Source of the DNA: Knufia peltigerae
Lineage: Eukaryota > Ascomycota > Eurotiomycetes > Chaetothyriales > Trichomeriaceae
Reading direction: 5' to 3'
Assembly: GCA_030247855.1 (NCBI GenBank)
Contig: JAPDRN010000002.1
Span: forward strand, 558,001 to 622,000
DNA length: 64,000 nucleotides
Made by a program: the position numbers and the translations under genes. Of the stretch, positions 22,465 to 33,400 are shown piece by piece. Position 1 is the stretch's first letter. Each line of letters starts with the position of its first letter. The notes below the pieces were generated by a model. It was not told the origin of the DNA. It saw only the letters and a program-made list of their open reading frames with translations, and ran no database searches.

Positions 22465-23192
22465 ATGGCGTTAAGTCGCAAGAAAAGGTACGTCAAACCC
22501 CCCGAGACCAGTTAGATATGGGTTCTGAGTATACCAGTATCTCCTTCCCTACCGACATGGTCACCCTGAAGTTTGCGGGCTTCGAGAACACCGAATACCG
22601 ACTCGTCGTCCACAAAGACATCCTCTGCCAGAGCCCTTGGTTTGCAAGACGATGCGAAGATACAACGTTTGACGGTAGTATATCCTATCCTGAAATAACA
22701 AGCAAAGAGTTGGGAGAGAATTTAGTCAATTGGCTTTACTTCAACACTCTTCCTTACTCTCAAGCAGACTTAGCAAAAACACATGACGAAGGTATTCGAA
22801 TTGGCACTGAAATTGTCGATGCCTACTGCTGTGCCATAGGTGTTGGGCTGGAGGAGTACGCCAACGCACTACTAGATGCATTCTGCACTCTGGCGCAGGA
22901 AGACATGCCATGGATAAGATACCTGGATCGACTCCAGCATATCCAACCTGTCGGTAAGGGTCTCAGAGCACTGGTGATGAAGTTGTTGACTTGGTCAATT
23001 CTCCAAGTCGGTTGGGACCATTACATCCAAGAAGTCAATAGAGAGCTTCCTCAAATGGTTCGGAAAAAGGGCCAGTTCGCAGAAAGTTTGATCAAGTGCC
23101 TTGCCGACCCTGAAGCCAGGACGAAGTTGCCCGTTCAGCAGAAGAAGGGAAGATGCAAGTGGCATATTCACCACCTGACCAAGAAATGCTGA
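22465..23192 (+). CDS. BTB/POZ-like protein, 225 aa
   Basis: The preferred model has exon 1 at 22465-22487 (MALSRKK), a 50-nt intron 22488-22537 (GTACGT...CCAG) and exon 2 at 22538-23192, giving 225 aa. The alternative is an unspliced start at 22518 (224 aa). The segment DMVTLKFAGFENTEYRLVVHKDILCQSPWFARRC matches the beta-strand and helix start of fungal BTB domains, where a VHK..LC..S..F core is typical. YPEITSKELGENLVNWLYFNTL fits the following BTB helices. The rest is helical without known motifs. Stand-alone fungal BTB proteins are thought to be dimerising adaptors, often for Cullin-3; no partner is evident here. Confidence 0.72.
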
Positions 23193-23810
23193 AAGGTCCC
23201 CAATAATGATGAGACGTGGCCAAGGCTAGAGATAGCAATCGACAAGGTGACCTAATACACAGAGTCTTGCATTTTGGTAGATTCCAACCATTGGACGGGA
23301 ACAAAAAGGAATCGACGGTGAAAAGAAAGCAGAAGCTGCGCAGCTATGGTGGAAGAGGAGTGATGCGTGGCAATTGCAGAGGTTTCGGTAACAGTTCATC
23401 GGCGCCTACAGCGAACACAGGGCTGTGGAGGCCTTTTTGTGGTACCTTGATCATAGAGTGTGAGGGCAAACATTGACGAGATGCAAGAGGCAGCTTTTTC
23501 CTGTCAAGCGCTGCGAGCAGGCCATGGTTGGTTGGTGCACTTGTCTAGCTGCAACGAGTACTATTCGGGCAGAAGACCATCCCCAGAATCAATATCGTGT
23601 AAAGAATCGAAAAATCAATGAAATTCAATTCAGATCCGGTTTCTCTCCAAGGGAACATAGCTGCCTTGTAACCGTGATTGTTGCCGCATCGGCTAACATT
23701 GTAACCTTGCTTCTCTATCCCGATATTTTGCTGTTTAAACCGAATCCCTCTCTTCATGACGGGTGTATTTAAGAAGTTGATTGGCCGTCCTTAACTATCT
23801 TCATACCGAT
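23193..23810. other. intergenic, convergent 3' ends
   Basis: 618 bp between the BTB-like gene and the PLP enzyme. Short open frames only, none resembling a family. Confidence 0.5.
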
Positions 23811-24932
23811 TCAAGTGTCAGAAGCACCTGCAGGCAAGGTATACCCTCTGGCGCCTTCGGTACTTAGCAAAACAACGACAGCATTGGAATCAAGCCCGAT
23901 CGCGGCTGGGTCGAGTGCTTTCGCCCTTCGTAGCGCAGCAAGAGAGGCAGCTCCGCAAGGACCAGCGTTGACATCATGAGCTTGCAAGTATTTGATAGCC
24001 TTGTGGCACTCGAGATCTGATATCATCACGCTGGCATCAACGCCCTTTACGAAAACAGGCCATGAAATAGGTGACACAGTTCCACAATTCATGCCGTTCA
24101 TGATCGTGGCTGACGTTTCGATCGTCTCCCAGGTCTGAGATTGGAGGTTGCGGTTCAAACAAGCGGCCGTCTCAGGCTCTACTGTCAACACTTTGATCTT
24201 CCTTCCTCCCCATTTGCAGTGCGCAACAACAGCGTGACCCAACGACCCGACTCCTATCGGTGTGATCATCAATGTCGCCCTTAGCCCCTGACTCGCAAGT
24301 TGTTGCTCAGATTCGACCAGAAGAGTCGAGTATCCTTCCACGATCCAGGCTGGAATCTGCTCGTATCCTTCAAACGCATTGTCCTGAATGAGGAGGTGGT
24401 TGGGATTCTGTTTGGATTCAGCCGAAGCTTTCCCAACCGCTTCATCATAGTCTCCAGAGATCACTGTGACGTCCGCGCCTTCACTTTCGATCTTTCGGAC
24501 AGTCTCATGATCGGCATATCTCGACATATATATTTGGGTTTGAATGCCGAGGATTTTGCCCATCCGCGCCACAGCACGACCATGATTTCCTTCGGTGGCC
24601 GCCAACAGAACGAGTCGTGATCTTTGCGCAGCTTTCGCTGCATCTTCGAGACTCGCATCAAGAGGGAGTCCAGTACGATCTGCCAGGGCACGAAATGTGC
24701 CCCATGATGCTCCTAGGATTTTGAATGCCGGCAGTCCAAGACGACTACTCTCGTCTTTGACAAAGACAGCTTTCACGCCCAGCTCTTTTGCAACATCATC
24801 GAGGGCAACCAGTGGGCTTGGACAATATCCAGGAAGCCGCTTATGGAACTTTTGGGCAAGTCCGACATCGGTCTCGTAGTCATAGTTCCATGTTTGGGCT
24901 TGCGAATTTACATACATATCGGAGGCAGACAT
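23811..24932 (-). CDS. diaminopropionate ammonia-lyase-like PLP enzyme
   Basis: Single exon. The frame opens at 24977, but I choose the ATG at 24932 (MSASDMYVNS...), which matches where related fungal proteins begin and gives 373 aa. Fold type II PLP enzyme: Schiff-base lysine K71 in LPAFKILGA, the phosphate/substrate loop ATEGNHGRAVA, and a C-terminal glycine-rich segment HDVNAGPCGAASLAALRRA. The overall pattern, including GMNCGTVSPISWP, is that of diaminopropionate ammonia-lyase, which converts 2,3-diaminopropionate (sometimes D-serine or threonine) to pyruvate and ammonia. Threonine dehydratase-like activity is the main alternative. No neighbour suggests a pathway. Confidence 0.88.
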   Translation of the reverse strand: MSASDMYVNSQAQTWNYDYETDVGLAQKFHKRLPGYCPSPLVALDDVAKELGVKAVFVKDESSRLGLPAFKILGASWGTFRALADRTGLPLDASLEDAAKAAQRSRLVLLAATEGNHGRAVARMGKILGIQTQIYMSRYADHETVRKIESEGADVTVISGDYDEAVGKASAESKQNPNHLLIQDNAFEGYEQIPAWIVEGYSTLLVESEQQLASQGLRATLMITPIGVGSLGHAVVAHCKWGGRKIKVLTVEPETAACLNRNLQSQTWETIETSATIMNGMNCGTVSPISWPVFVKGVDASVMISDLECHKAIKYLQAHDVNAGPCGAASLAALRRAKALDPAAIGLDSNAVVVLLSTEGARGYTLPAGASDT

Positions 24933-25584
24933 CGCGCTCAATTTAGAGACCCTGCCACAGAAGGTCTCTCTGTGCATATGTCTACTGTAGATCTCGAGCA
25001 GCGGTGTACTAGTTGTGTATGTAGAGGTGTAGCGTGAGAGGGGGGGAAGGTCAAGGGCATTGTCGCAGGGCGTGCTCTTCTACACTTTCAGGTAATCTTC
25101 AGTGTGCGTCTTTATACTCTCAATGAGCACCCGGATACCCTAACCTGGGAGCACAAATTCGGAGGTCTCAGGAAAACCTGTCATGTCTTCCTCAACATAC
25201 GGAGTGTCTTTCGATGTTATGAGTTCAATTGAGGCAGAATGGGAGGCCGGGGCGGAACAACTTTAATACGTCTCAGCCAATAACAGCTGCAGAAACAACA
25301 TCGCCGGACACCGTATCGACTCGCATAATGCATGCTATCCCAGCCTCAGGCTGCAGAGCCAGCTGGCCAACCTCCATTGGTTGCCTCGCTACTCGAAAGT
25401 GTGCGTGTCCATCAAATCCTGTCATGAGAAGCATATAGGACCTGGCCCCGGCGGCCGCCAACCTTTGCATCACTCCATCCATTTTTGCGCCCGGCTACTG
25501 ATTGGCCGCTGTGGTTGCGTTGCAGCCCAAGGAAGCCAACGCTGGTGCGCAAGTGGTGTTTGCTGACGCAGGCAAGCTTCGTCG
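24933..25584. other. intergenic, divergent promoters
   Basis: 652 bp between the PLP enzyme (-) and the RBR ligase (+). Contains a one-mismatch copy of the recurrent word (TACGGAGTG, 25198-25206). No gene seen. Confidence 0.5.
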
Positions 25585-27525
25585 ATGGCCTTGGAAGAGA
25601 TCAAGAAGAAAAAGAAGAAGTCCCATCGCGATCATGGTGACACTCGTGCTTCCAAATCACGCAAGAAGTCCGGTGATGATGATCGTGCAACGACGAAATC
25701 CTCCGCCGCTCTCGCCGCCGATCGCCCCCCTGACATCGAGACTCTTCGAAAGGCCAGGCTCGAGAATCTAGCAAAAACACCTGAGCAGAAGCGGAAAGAG
25801 ATGAAATATGAATACGTTAAGAGCACGAAAGCCGTGTCGCAGACTGGCGGGGATCGAGACCGGAAGTATAGAATAGTCAGGGATCACAGCCCGGACCTTC
25901 AGCATTCGAAATCCTCAACGAAGCCCACGAAACGCACGGACGATATGCAGAAGCGCATGCGCCGCGATGATGGCGAATCTGACTATGTCTACGGGAGGCC
26001 AGACAACACGCGGAAAAATACAGCGACGAAGTATACAACAAAGTCGCAGTCTAAGGCGTCGATCAGAGGACTCGCGCCTTCAACTGTCAGGCGGCAGATA
26101 CCCGAACGTAGGAACACAGAACCTATAAGACGAAGACCTTCCGATGAGGGACGCGATGCAGAACGTGAACGTCGAGATACTGAGCGTGCCACGTCCAGGC
26201 AACAGCGCGATACGCAATCTTCGCCTACGATGGTCCGACGAAGCACTGTTTCCGCAGACAAGCCACAGAGGCCACCGTTGAAGCGCAATGCAACAACCTC
26301 ATCGAGGTCGAAAGTCGACGTCGGTGCCAGCAAAGTGACGCATCCCAACGACGGGCAAAAGAGCACGGTCGGCAAATTGAGTGGCATGTTCCTCCCGAAC
26401 AGCGAGCCGCAAAAGAAAGTGTCCTGCTTGACGTGTGGAGCGGACGACGTTCCTGTCCTCAAGTCGGCCAAACTACCGTGCTCTCATCGCATGTGTCATT
26501 CATGCCTCAAACGAATATTTACCATGTCGGTCAAAGACCCTGCACATATGCCACCTCGCTGTTGTACAGACCAGCACATAGATCTGAAACACGTGGACAG
26601 GTTGTTCGACCAGAAGTTCAAGGTACTATGGAATCGCAAATATGATGAATTCAAGACGAAAAACAGGATATACTGCCCCGCCAGGAGGTGTGGCGCGTGG
26701 ATCAAACCACATCATATGAAGATTGAAGACGGCCGCAAAGTTGGCAGGTGCAAGCAATGCAAGACTCGAGTCTGCGGGATTTGTTCGCAAAAGATGCACG
26801 TCTCGCGCGACTGTCCCAAAGATCCCGAGATGAAAGCCTTGGCCCAGGTCGCCAGGGAGAAAGGTTGGCAGCGATGTTACAATTGCTCCGCCATGGTTGA
26901 ACTCAAAGAAGGCTGCAACCACATGACCTGTCGCTGTACGGCCGAGTTCTGCATGATCTGTGGATTGAAGTGGAAATCGTGCGACTGTCCGTGGTTCAAC
27001 TACCAGGCCGTCGATGCCCATCTCGGAGGAGATCCTGTACGCTACCAGGAAGAAATGGACAGACGGAGAGACCAAGTCGAACGAGACGAGGCATTGGCTC
27101 GGCGCATGCAGCAACTTGGACTAGGGAACGATGCCGAACGGGACGAGTTTGGCAATGCCGCAAATCACCACATGAATGGGAACTTCGTACAGCAGGCCAG
27201 AGAAGCTCTAACGGCAAACTATGCGCAGGCTGGACAGGCTGCCAGAGACCTGATCAACGGTTTGGTCATGGGTAGAGAGAACAACCGTACGCCAGGGATG
27301 CCGTTGCCAATGGAACAGATGCTTGAAATGCTCGGACAGCGTGGAGGAGCCAGGGACCCTGCAGAGGAGGGTCAGGGTGAACATAATGGTCGACGACCTG
27401 GACGACGTGGCACTGCCAGGAGAAGGCGCACAGCTCAAGAAGCAGACGGTGGCGAGCATGACGCGTACAGAGAAGCCGACGAGGAGAGGAGAATTCGAGA
27501 CTGGGCAAACAGTGTACCTGCATGA
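25585..27525 (+). CDS. RBR-type E3 ubiquitin ligase
   Basis: Single exon, 646 aa. Residues 1-275 are basic and disordered, rich in Lys, Arg, Ser and Thr, with a Lys run at the start (EEIKKKKKKSHRDHGD). RING1 begins near 280 (CLTCGADD...CSHRMCHSCL...PRCC). IBR follows at about 350-415 (CPARRCGAW...CKQCKTRVCGIC...DCPKD), and RING2 at about 433-475 (CYNCSAMVELKEGCNHMTCRCTAEFCMICG). The catalytic thioester cysteine should be the one in NHMTCRC, so a HECT-like RING-HECT hybrid mechanism is expected. The tail is helical and then Arg/Gly-rich. Fungi carry many such orphan RBR ligases; the substrate is unknown. Confidence 0.93.
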   Translation: MALEEIKKKKKKSHRDHGDTRASKSRKKSGDDDRATTKSSAALAADRPPDIETLRKARLENLAKTPEQKRKEMKYEYVKSTKAVSQTGGDRDRKYRIVRDHSPDLQHSKSSTKPTKRTDDMQKRMRRDDGESDYVYGRPDNTRKNTATKYTTKSQSKASIRGLAPSTVRRQIPERRNTEPIRRRPSDEGRDAERERRDTERATSRQQRDTQSSPTMVRRSTVSADKPQRPPLKRNATTSSRSKVDVGASKVTHPNDGQKSTVGKLSGMFLPNSEPQKKVSCLTCGADDVPVLKSAKLPCSHRMCHSCLKRIFTMSVKDPAHMPPRCCTDQHIDLKHVDRLFDQKFKVLWNRKYDEFKTKNRIYCPARRCGAWIKPHHMKIEDGRKVGRCKQCKTRVCGICSQKMHVSRDCPKDPEMKALAQVAREKGWQRCYNCSAMVELKEGCNHMTCRCTAEFCMICGLKWKSCDCPWFNYQAVDAHLGGDPVRYQEEMDRRRDQVERDEALARRMQQLGLGNDAERDEFGNAANHHMNGNFVQQAREALTANYAQAGQAARDLINGLVMGRENNRTPGMPLPMEQMLEMLGQRGGARDPAEEGQGEHNGRRPGRRGTARRRRTAQEADGGEHDAYREADEERRIRDWANSVPA

Positions 27526-28048
27526 CATTGCGGTACATGTGGAGAAAACTTCGACTACATACTTGGCTGTGAATGGGACTGGTGATGGAATTTCCCTTGT
27601 TGAGATATTTCACTTTGTTCTTGTGTTTTTTTAATGACCTCGAGATGGAACGGAACGAATATAACGACGACAGATTTTTTGGAACGAAGCGAAATGGGTT
27701 TTCCCTTTTACGGGCTAAGAGATCGATATACCCCTTCAGGATAAAGCCGTGGGCGATTTTGTCCTGATGATGAGGGGAAATTGTATATGACTTGATGATA
27801 CTAGATAGTTTTATTCGTGTGTCTGATCATTTTTCTGTCTTCATCTTTTTGGGTGTGTCCCTCTCTTCCTCGTCGTGCCACTCATTTCAATTCTTCGTGA
27901 CCTGTTGTTGTTGTCGAACGGCATTGGCGACTTTTTCGTAGCTACTTGATTCTTCATACATATAGATTTCGTCACGCAGAATATGTTGACGTGGGTGATA
28001 GGTAACTCTCGAAATTTGAGGTACTTAAAAAGGGTGAGTAATCCCATC
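27526..28048. other. intergenic, convergent 3' ends
   Basis: 523 bp between the RBR ligase and LEU2, T-rich in places (27620-27730), consistent with two 3' UTRs. No gene seen. Confidence 0.5.
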
Positions 28049-29510
28049 TCAAGCCTTTGCGAACAACGACTCCAACTCCTTGACGACCTCGTCCCCGACT
28101 TGTTCGGTGGAGCTGGAACCGCCAATGTCTTTGGTGACGACTCCCTTGTCGATGACGAGGCGGACTGCCTGCTCCACCAAAGTACTCTCCTTGGGCATGT
28201 TCAGGGAGTAGAGCAGGAGCATGGCGACGCTCAGGATGGCGGCGACGGGGTTGATGACTCCCTGACCCGCGATGTCGGGGGCGGAACCGTGGATGGGTTC
28301 GTAGATGCCGTTACACAGGCCCTTGCCGTCGGGCACGCCGCTCAAGCTGGCGCTGGGCAACAGACCCAGACTTCCCGGGATGACCGATGCCTCGTCGGAG
28401 ATGATGTCTCCGAACAAGTTGGAGGTGACGATGACTCCGTTGAGGGCCCGAGGGTTCTTGACCATGATCATGGCGGCCGAGTCAATGAGTTGGTGTTCGA
28501 ATTCCAGTTGGGGGAATTCCTTCTGCATGGTCTCGGTGAAGACGCGGCGCCAGAGCCTGCTGGTGGCGAGCACGTTGGCCTTGTCCAGACTCCAGACTTT
28601 GCTGGGAGGGGATTTGGCCAGGGCCAGGTAGGCCGCCAGGCGGGTGACTCGCTCAATCTCCCGGCGCGAGTAGGGCTCGCGGTCCTCGGCGAACTCGTCA
28701 GGCCCGTCGGCAGGGTTGCCTTCGACCCGGTCGCCAAAGTAGATGCCACCGGTGAGTTCACGGACGATCATGAAGTCTGTGCCTCGACAGACTTCCTCCT
28801 TCAGGGGAGAGCGCGAGGCCAGAGAAGGGGAGGCGAAGAAGCACGGCCTGAGGTTGCCAAAGGTACCCATCTCCTTGCGGAGTTTGAGGAGTCCCTGTTC
28901 CGGTCGGACCTTGCCAACGCCGTACTTGGGCCCGCCGATGGCTCCCAGGAGGACGGCGTGGGCGGATTTGGCGGCCTCGAGGGCTTCGTCGGTCAACGGT
29001 GTGCCATGGGCGTCGATGGAGCACTGTATAATTAAAGAAGAAAAAGGTGTTAGTCATGAGTGGGAGGCGGCGGATGGGCGGTTTGGGTTCTAGTTGTTGA
29101 GTGAGGTTCGACTTACGCCTCCGAGTAGATGATCTTGGAAGTTGAACTTGACATCCTTTGAACACTTTTCAATGACTTTGAGGACCTGGTTGTAGAAGGT
29201 GTCGTGTCAGCTTTGATCCGTTTTCAAACTGAGACGGTGGTCGATGTTGTGTAACATGTCATCAACCAGCCCGAAGAGACATGTCGCATGGCTGGGCCAC
29301 TCCCGATTTCTCGAGACGATGGGGGGACTGAGGACAGAGATTCATACCTTGACAGCTTCTTTGGTCACCTAGATCAACGCAAGATGTGATGTTAGACACA
29401 GAATTCTTCATCTCAACCTAGCGGCGTATATACAATTCTGGGGTGAGTGGTAAACGAACCTCTGGACCAGCATAGTCACCTGCAAATACCACAATGTTGA
29501 AGGTCGGCAT
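28049..29510 (-). CDS. LEU2: 3-isopropylmalate dehydrogenase (leucine biosynthesis)
   Basis: Four exons: 29510-29460, 29368-29348 (21 nt), 29185-29117 and 29023-28049; 371 aa, the usual size. The N-terminus MPTFNIVVFAGDYAGPEV is the Rossmann-like start. Family signatures are LLGAIGGPKYG, the substrate arginines (RPEQGLLKLRKEMG, LRPCF, RELTGGIYFG), the catalytic Tyr/Lys region, and the NAD-specific block SNLFGDIISDEASVIPGSLGLLPSAS with the Mg2+ aspartates. NAD specificity is supported by EPIHGSAPDIAGQGVINPVA. It oxidatively decarboxylates 3-isopropylmalate in the third dedicated step of leucine synthesis. Its 5' flank is shared with the ABC transporter (905 bp). A Leu3-type CCG-N-CGG site was not obvious by eye. 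Confidence 0.96.
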
Positions 29511-30415
29511 CTTTGAGTCTTTATCTCTTTTTATTTTGCTGTTCAGAGATTGCGTCTGTTGATATCTGCCTTGGTCGATCCTCGAAAAGCCGTCCAGGTA
29601 TGCGATGAGGTAGAATATGTTTATACCTTTGTATCTTCAATGCTCAGTCGTGCGGATGAGAAACACACGCGGCCTGAGTGGAGGATCAAATTCAGTGACA
29701 CCGTCGCCGGTATCGGCCGTGTGAATTTAGATAAAAACCCCGGACTTTCTGAGGTCACGATGTCGGTGCGCCAAGCGATACACAATTGTACTCTGTATGG
29801 AGAAATCAATCACCACAAGTAACAACTAATTAATTACTGTAGAAGATTCAATTGTTTGTTATATGGTATAATTATATATTATTTGTACCAAGAAGAAGTT
29901 GTCTAGTCACTTCTACAACTGCGACATTTCATAAGAACTTCATTATTGCCTATTTATGCGTCGGACTCACTATTTCAACAGGGACCTCCATCCAAGATAA
30001 ATACTGTAGGCTTGTGAGGCTTACATAATGAACATGGCTACCTCAGGATGATATTTTAGACTCCTTTATTACAACGACAAGCATCAACACGTCCATCTCA
30101 TTTTGACTATCGCAATCATCGATACGGATACAGGCATCCGAGATAATCAACAGTAACAACCATGTCACCTCTCTAGATCCAATGCAGTCAAGATCAACAA
30201 TGACGGCAATTCAAACACAGTAGACCTTGTACTCGTACCTGGGTAGGTATCTATGTTCAGGCAGCACCATTTACTGGTCCCTGCATATGAGTACTGAAGT
30301 TTGATATCAATCTTCCAACATTCCCCCGTGTCTAACATCCCCCAACTCCTTATAGACTCTTCTATTCCTCCTCTCCTCTTAACAACCAGGTCTTCTTCAT
30401 TCACCGCGAGAAGAC
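29511..30415. other. intergenic, divergent promoters, AT-rich core
   Basis: 905 bp between LEU2 (-) and the ABC transporter (+). A markedly AT-rich patch lies at about 29820-29890. A 90-codon open frame (29550-29822) shows no family match and is probably chance. Confidence 0.45.
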
Positions 30416-33400
30416 ATGATGCATGATCACATATTGTCTAATGGCTCAGATGCTCATTTTGGTCCGGCATATTCTGGCTTGTCTAGAAACTTTGACTTTA
30501 CTCTCTTGTTCGAGGATACAATTCTCAGCATCGCGCCTGCTACTATCTTCCTAATAGCGGCTGGCACAAGGACCATATGGCTGAATAGAAAGCCTAACAA
30601 GGTCTCGCCATCCTTCAGTCGTCTGATGAAACTGGTGAGCTGCTTTCCTGGCCGTTTCACACAGTTCAGTCAACTCACCTCTCCAGGTCTTGTTATCAGC
30701 GTTTGTCACGAATCAATTGACCGTCCTGTTGGCTCGATCGACAAACTTACAAGTCGCCACGAAAGCCTCAATCGCTGCTGCAGCACTTGATTTTTCAGCC
30801 GCCTGCCTTCTCTTCGTGCTCTCGTTATATGAACACTCTCGCTCGGTTACTCCATCTACCATCATCGGGCTATATCTTCTGATATCCCTTTCCTTCGATG
30901 CCGTTCGATTACGGACCTTTTTCCTTCTTCGCAGCAATATCGCTCAGGCTCAGGGTATAGCCAACTTGTTGTCTCTTTCGCTTATCATCAAATTCCTGGT
31001 CCTTGTCACAGAGGCCGTCGAGAAGCGAAGCATCCTCTTGGAGCCATATCGGGATCTTCCCCCGGAGACCACGAGCGGCATATATAATCGGACCGTCTTC
31101 TGGTGGCTCAATCCACTGTTCAGGGTAGGCTTTGGGAAAACTCTGCAAATTGGTGACCTCTATGACCTAGACGAGACACTCTCATCAGCCAATGTCCAGG
31201 CTATCTTTAGCCGCAGATGGCTAGCCGTAAATGAGCCTGGACATTTCAGCCTGTTATTTACCATTGCCAGAACCCTCAAATGGCAACTCTTGATATCTGC
31301 TCTCCCAAGGCTCTGCCTGAGTGCAGTAATGTTTGCACAACCTTTCTTGATCCAAGACACCATCAACTTCGTCAGAAACAGCCATACTCAAACTGCCTCA
31401 GTTGGATGGGGGCTTGCAGGGGCATACTTTCTCATTTATCTTGCCCAGGCATGGTGTAAGGCCGCGTATGGACACTTGCTCAACCGGTGCGTTGTTCAAG
31501 TACGTGGTGGCCTCACCTCTCTCCTGTACCAGAAGACTCTCGACTTGAGCATAGCCGTCATTGATCCGTCCGCATCCCTGACCTTGATGTCCTCCGACAT
31601 TGAGAGAATTGTTGGCCCTCTACAATATCTGCACGATGCTTGGGGTGGTCTTGTCGACCTTGCATTGGGCATGTATCTGCTCTATCGAAATCTCGGGAGT
31701 GCCTGCTATGCTCCGGCACTGGTTTATTTAGTCCTTGCCCTGGGCACCACGTGGGTCACGAAAACTATCTCATCGTTTCAGAGAAGGTGGCTTGCTGCTA
31801 TCGAAGTTCGGGTTTCTTTCACCTCGGCACTGCTCTCCTCGATCCGGAACGTCAAACTTCTGGGCTTGTCAGATGTCATCAAAACTCGGACTCAGGGCCT
31901 ACGTGAGAGAGAAATTAGAGAGTGCAAGCAATTTCGACTCATCAACAACATTCAGATCGTCATCCAGAACGGCCCATCTGTCTTTGCACCCTTTGCTACC
32001 TTCCTCTTATACTACCTCCGAGCAAAGGCGTCTGGGCAACAATTGGACCTGGCAGTTGCCTTCAGTGTCCTCACCATCTTACGTCTTGTGCAAGGTCCTT
32101 TGACGTTACTCTACTTCGTGATACCGAAGCTGTCGTCCTCGCTCTCCTGTATTGACAGAATTCAGCAGTACCTACTTTCTGCCTCTCGCTACGACCATCG
32201 ACTTTTTGTTGATCAGCTCACCAAACCTATCGATGCCCAACATGCCGGGCGCTCAGGTCGGGAATCCATCGAAATGCGGTCACTCCAGACCCGTGCCGGT
32301 CAAATATCCGCCGAAGCGTTAGTATTGAAGAACTGTTCCTTCGGATGGACCGAAGACGCTCCTGCCGTTGTGCATGACATTGATCTATCGCTTCCTACAG
32401 GGACCGTCACAATGATTATTGGGCCTGTAGGATGCGGGAAAAGCACCCTTTTGAAGGGTATACTTGGGGAAACACCTACAACACAAGGCTTTGTCCACCT
32501 TCAAAATCAATCTATCGCTTTTGCAGACCAAACTTCCTGGATTCAAAATACCACTGTAAGGGATGCAATCCGCGGCCCTCATAGAACAGATCTTTCGCCC
32601 GAGAGTGACTCTTGGTATCATGAAGTCATCACTTGCTGTGGATTGCTTGAAGATATCAAGTTGTTCATCAATGGCGACAACACCGTGATTGGTTCTAAAG
32701 GGATATCCTTGAGCGGTGGACAGAAACAGAGATTAGGGATTGCACGGGCGATATATGCTAAAGCAAGCTTACTCATCCTAGACGATGTATTTTCGAGTCT
32801 TGACAACTATACCGAGGAATGGATATTCCGAAGATTGCTTGGTCCTTCAGGGTTGTTGCGGCGGTTGAGATCAACAGTCATACTTGTTACTCATGCTGTT
32901 CACCGCTTACCGGCTGCAGACCTCGTCATTTGTCTTGATGATAATGGACGGGTGCGTGAACAAGGTAGCTACGGAGCCCTAGCCAACGGCAATGGCTATG
33001 TACGGAGTCTTGAAGCTCACATGAAACAACAACCGGGACCTGCAGATCTCAAAGAGACGCATTCAATCGCGGAAACAGTGAATACTACGTTGGTCCTCGA
33101 CGCTACCATTTCTATACAAGATCAATCGGAGGATCTTCCAACTTTTGCAAGACGAACTGGAGAGTGGAGCACCTACAAACACTACTTCGGTTCTTGTGGC
33201 TATATCTCAAGTCTTCTTTCACTCACGTGGGCCATGGTCTGGGTGTTGGCAGTCAACACACCTGGTATCTTGGTCAAGTATCTTGCCGGCAACAGCGACG
33301 GAGAAGGGAATAATAAATCGACACTTTTCATTTGGATATTTGCTGCAACGACGATCAGCGCAGCAGTATCTGTGGCACTGTTTGGATGCCAGGTGTTCCT

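Noticed and set aside
22518..22537. Unspliced ATG at 22518 as the BTB-like gene start
   Set aside because: Possible, but a 50-nt consensus intron joins an earlier ATG (22465) in frame, so it was kept only as an alternative.
29550..29822. 90-codon open frame upstream of LEU2
   Set aside because: No resemblance to known proteins and located in a divergent promoter.
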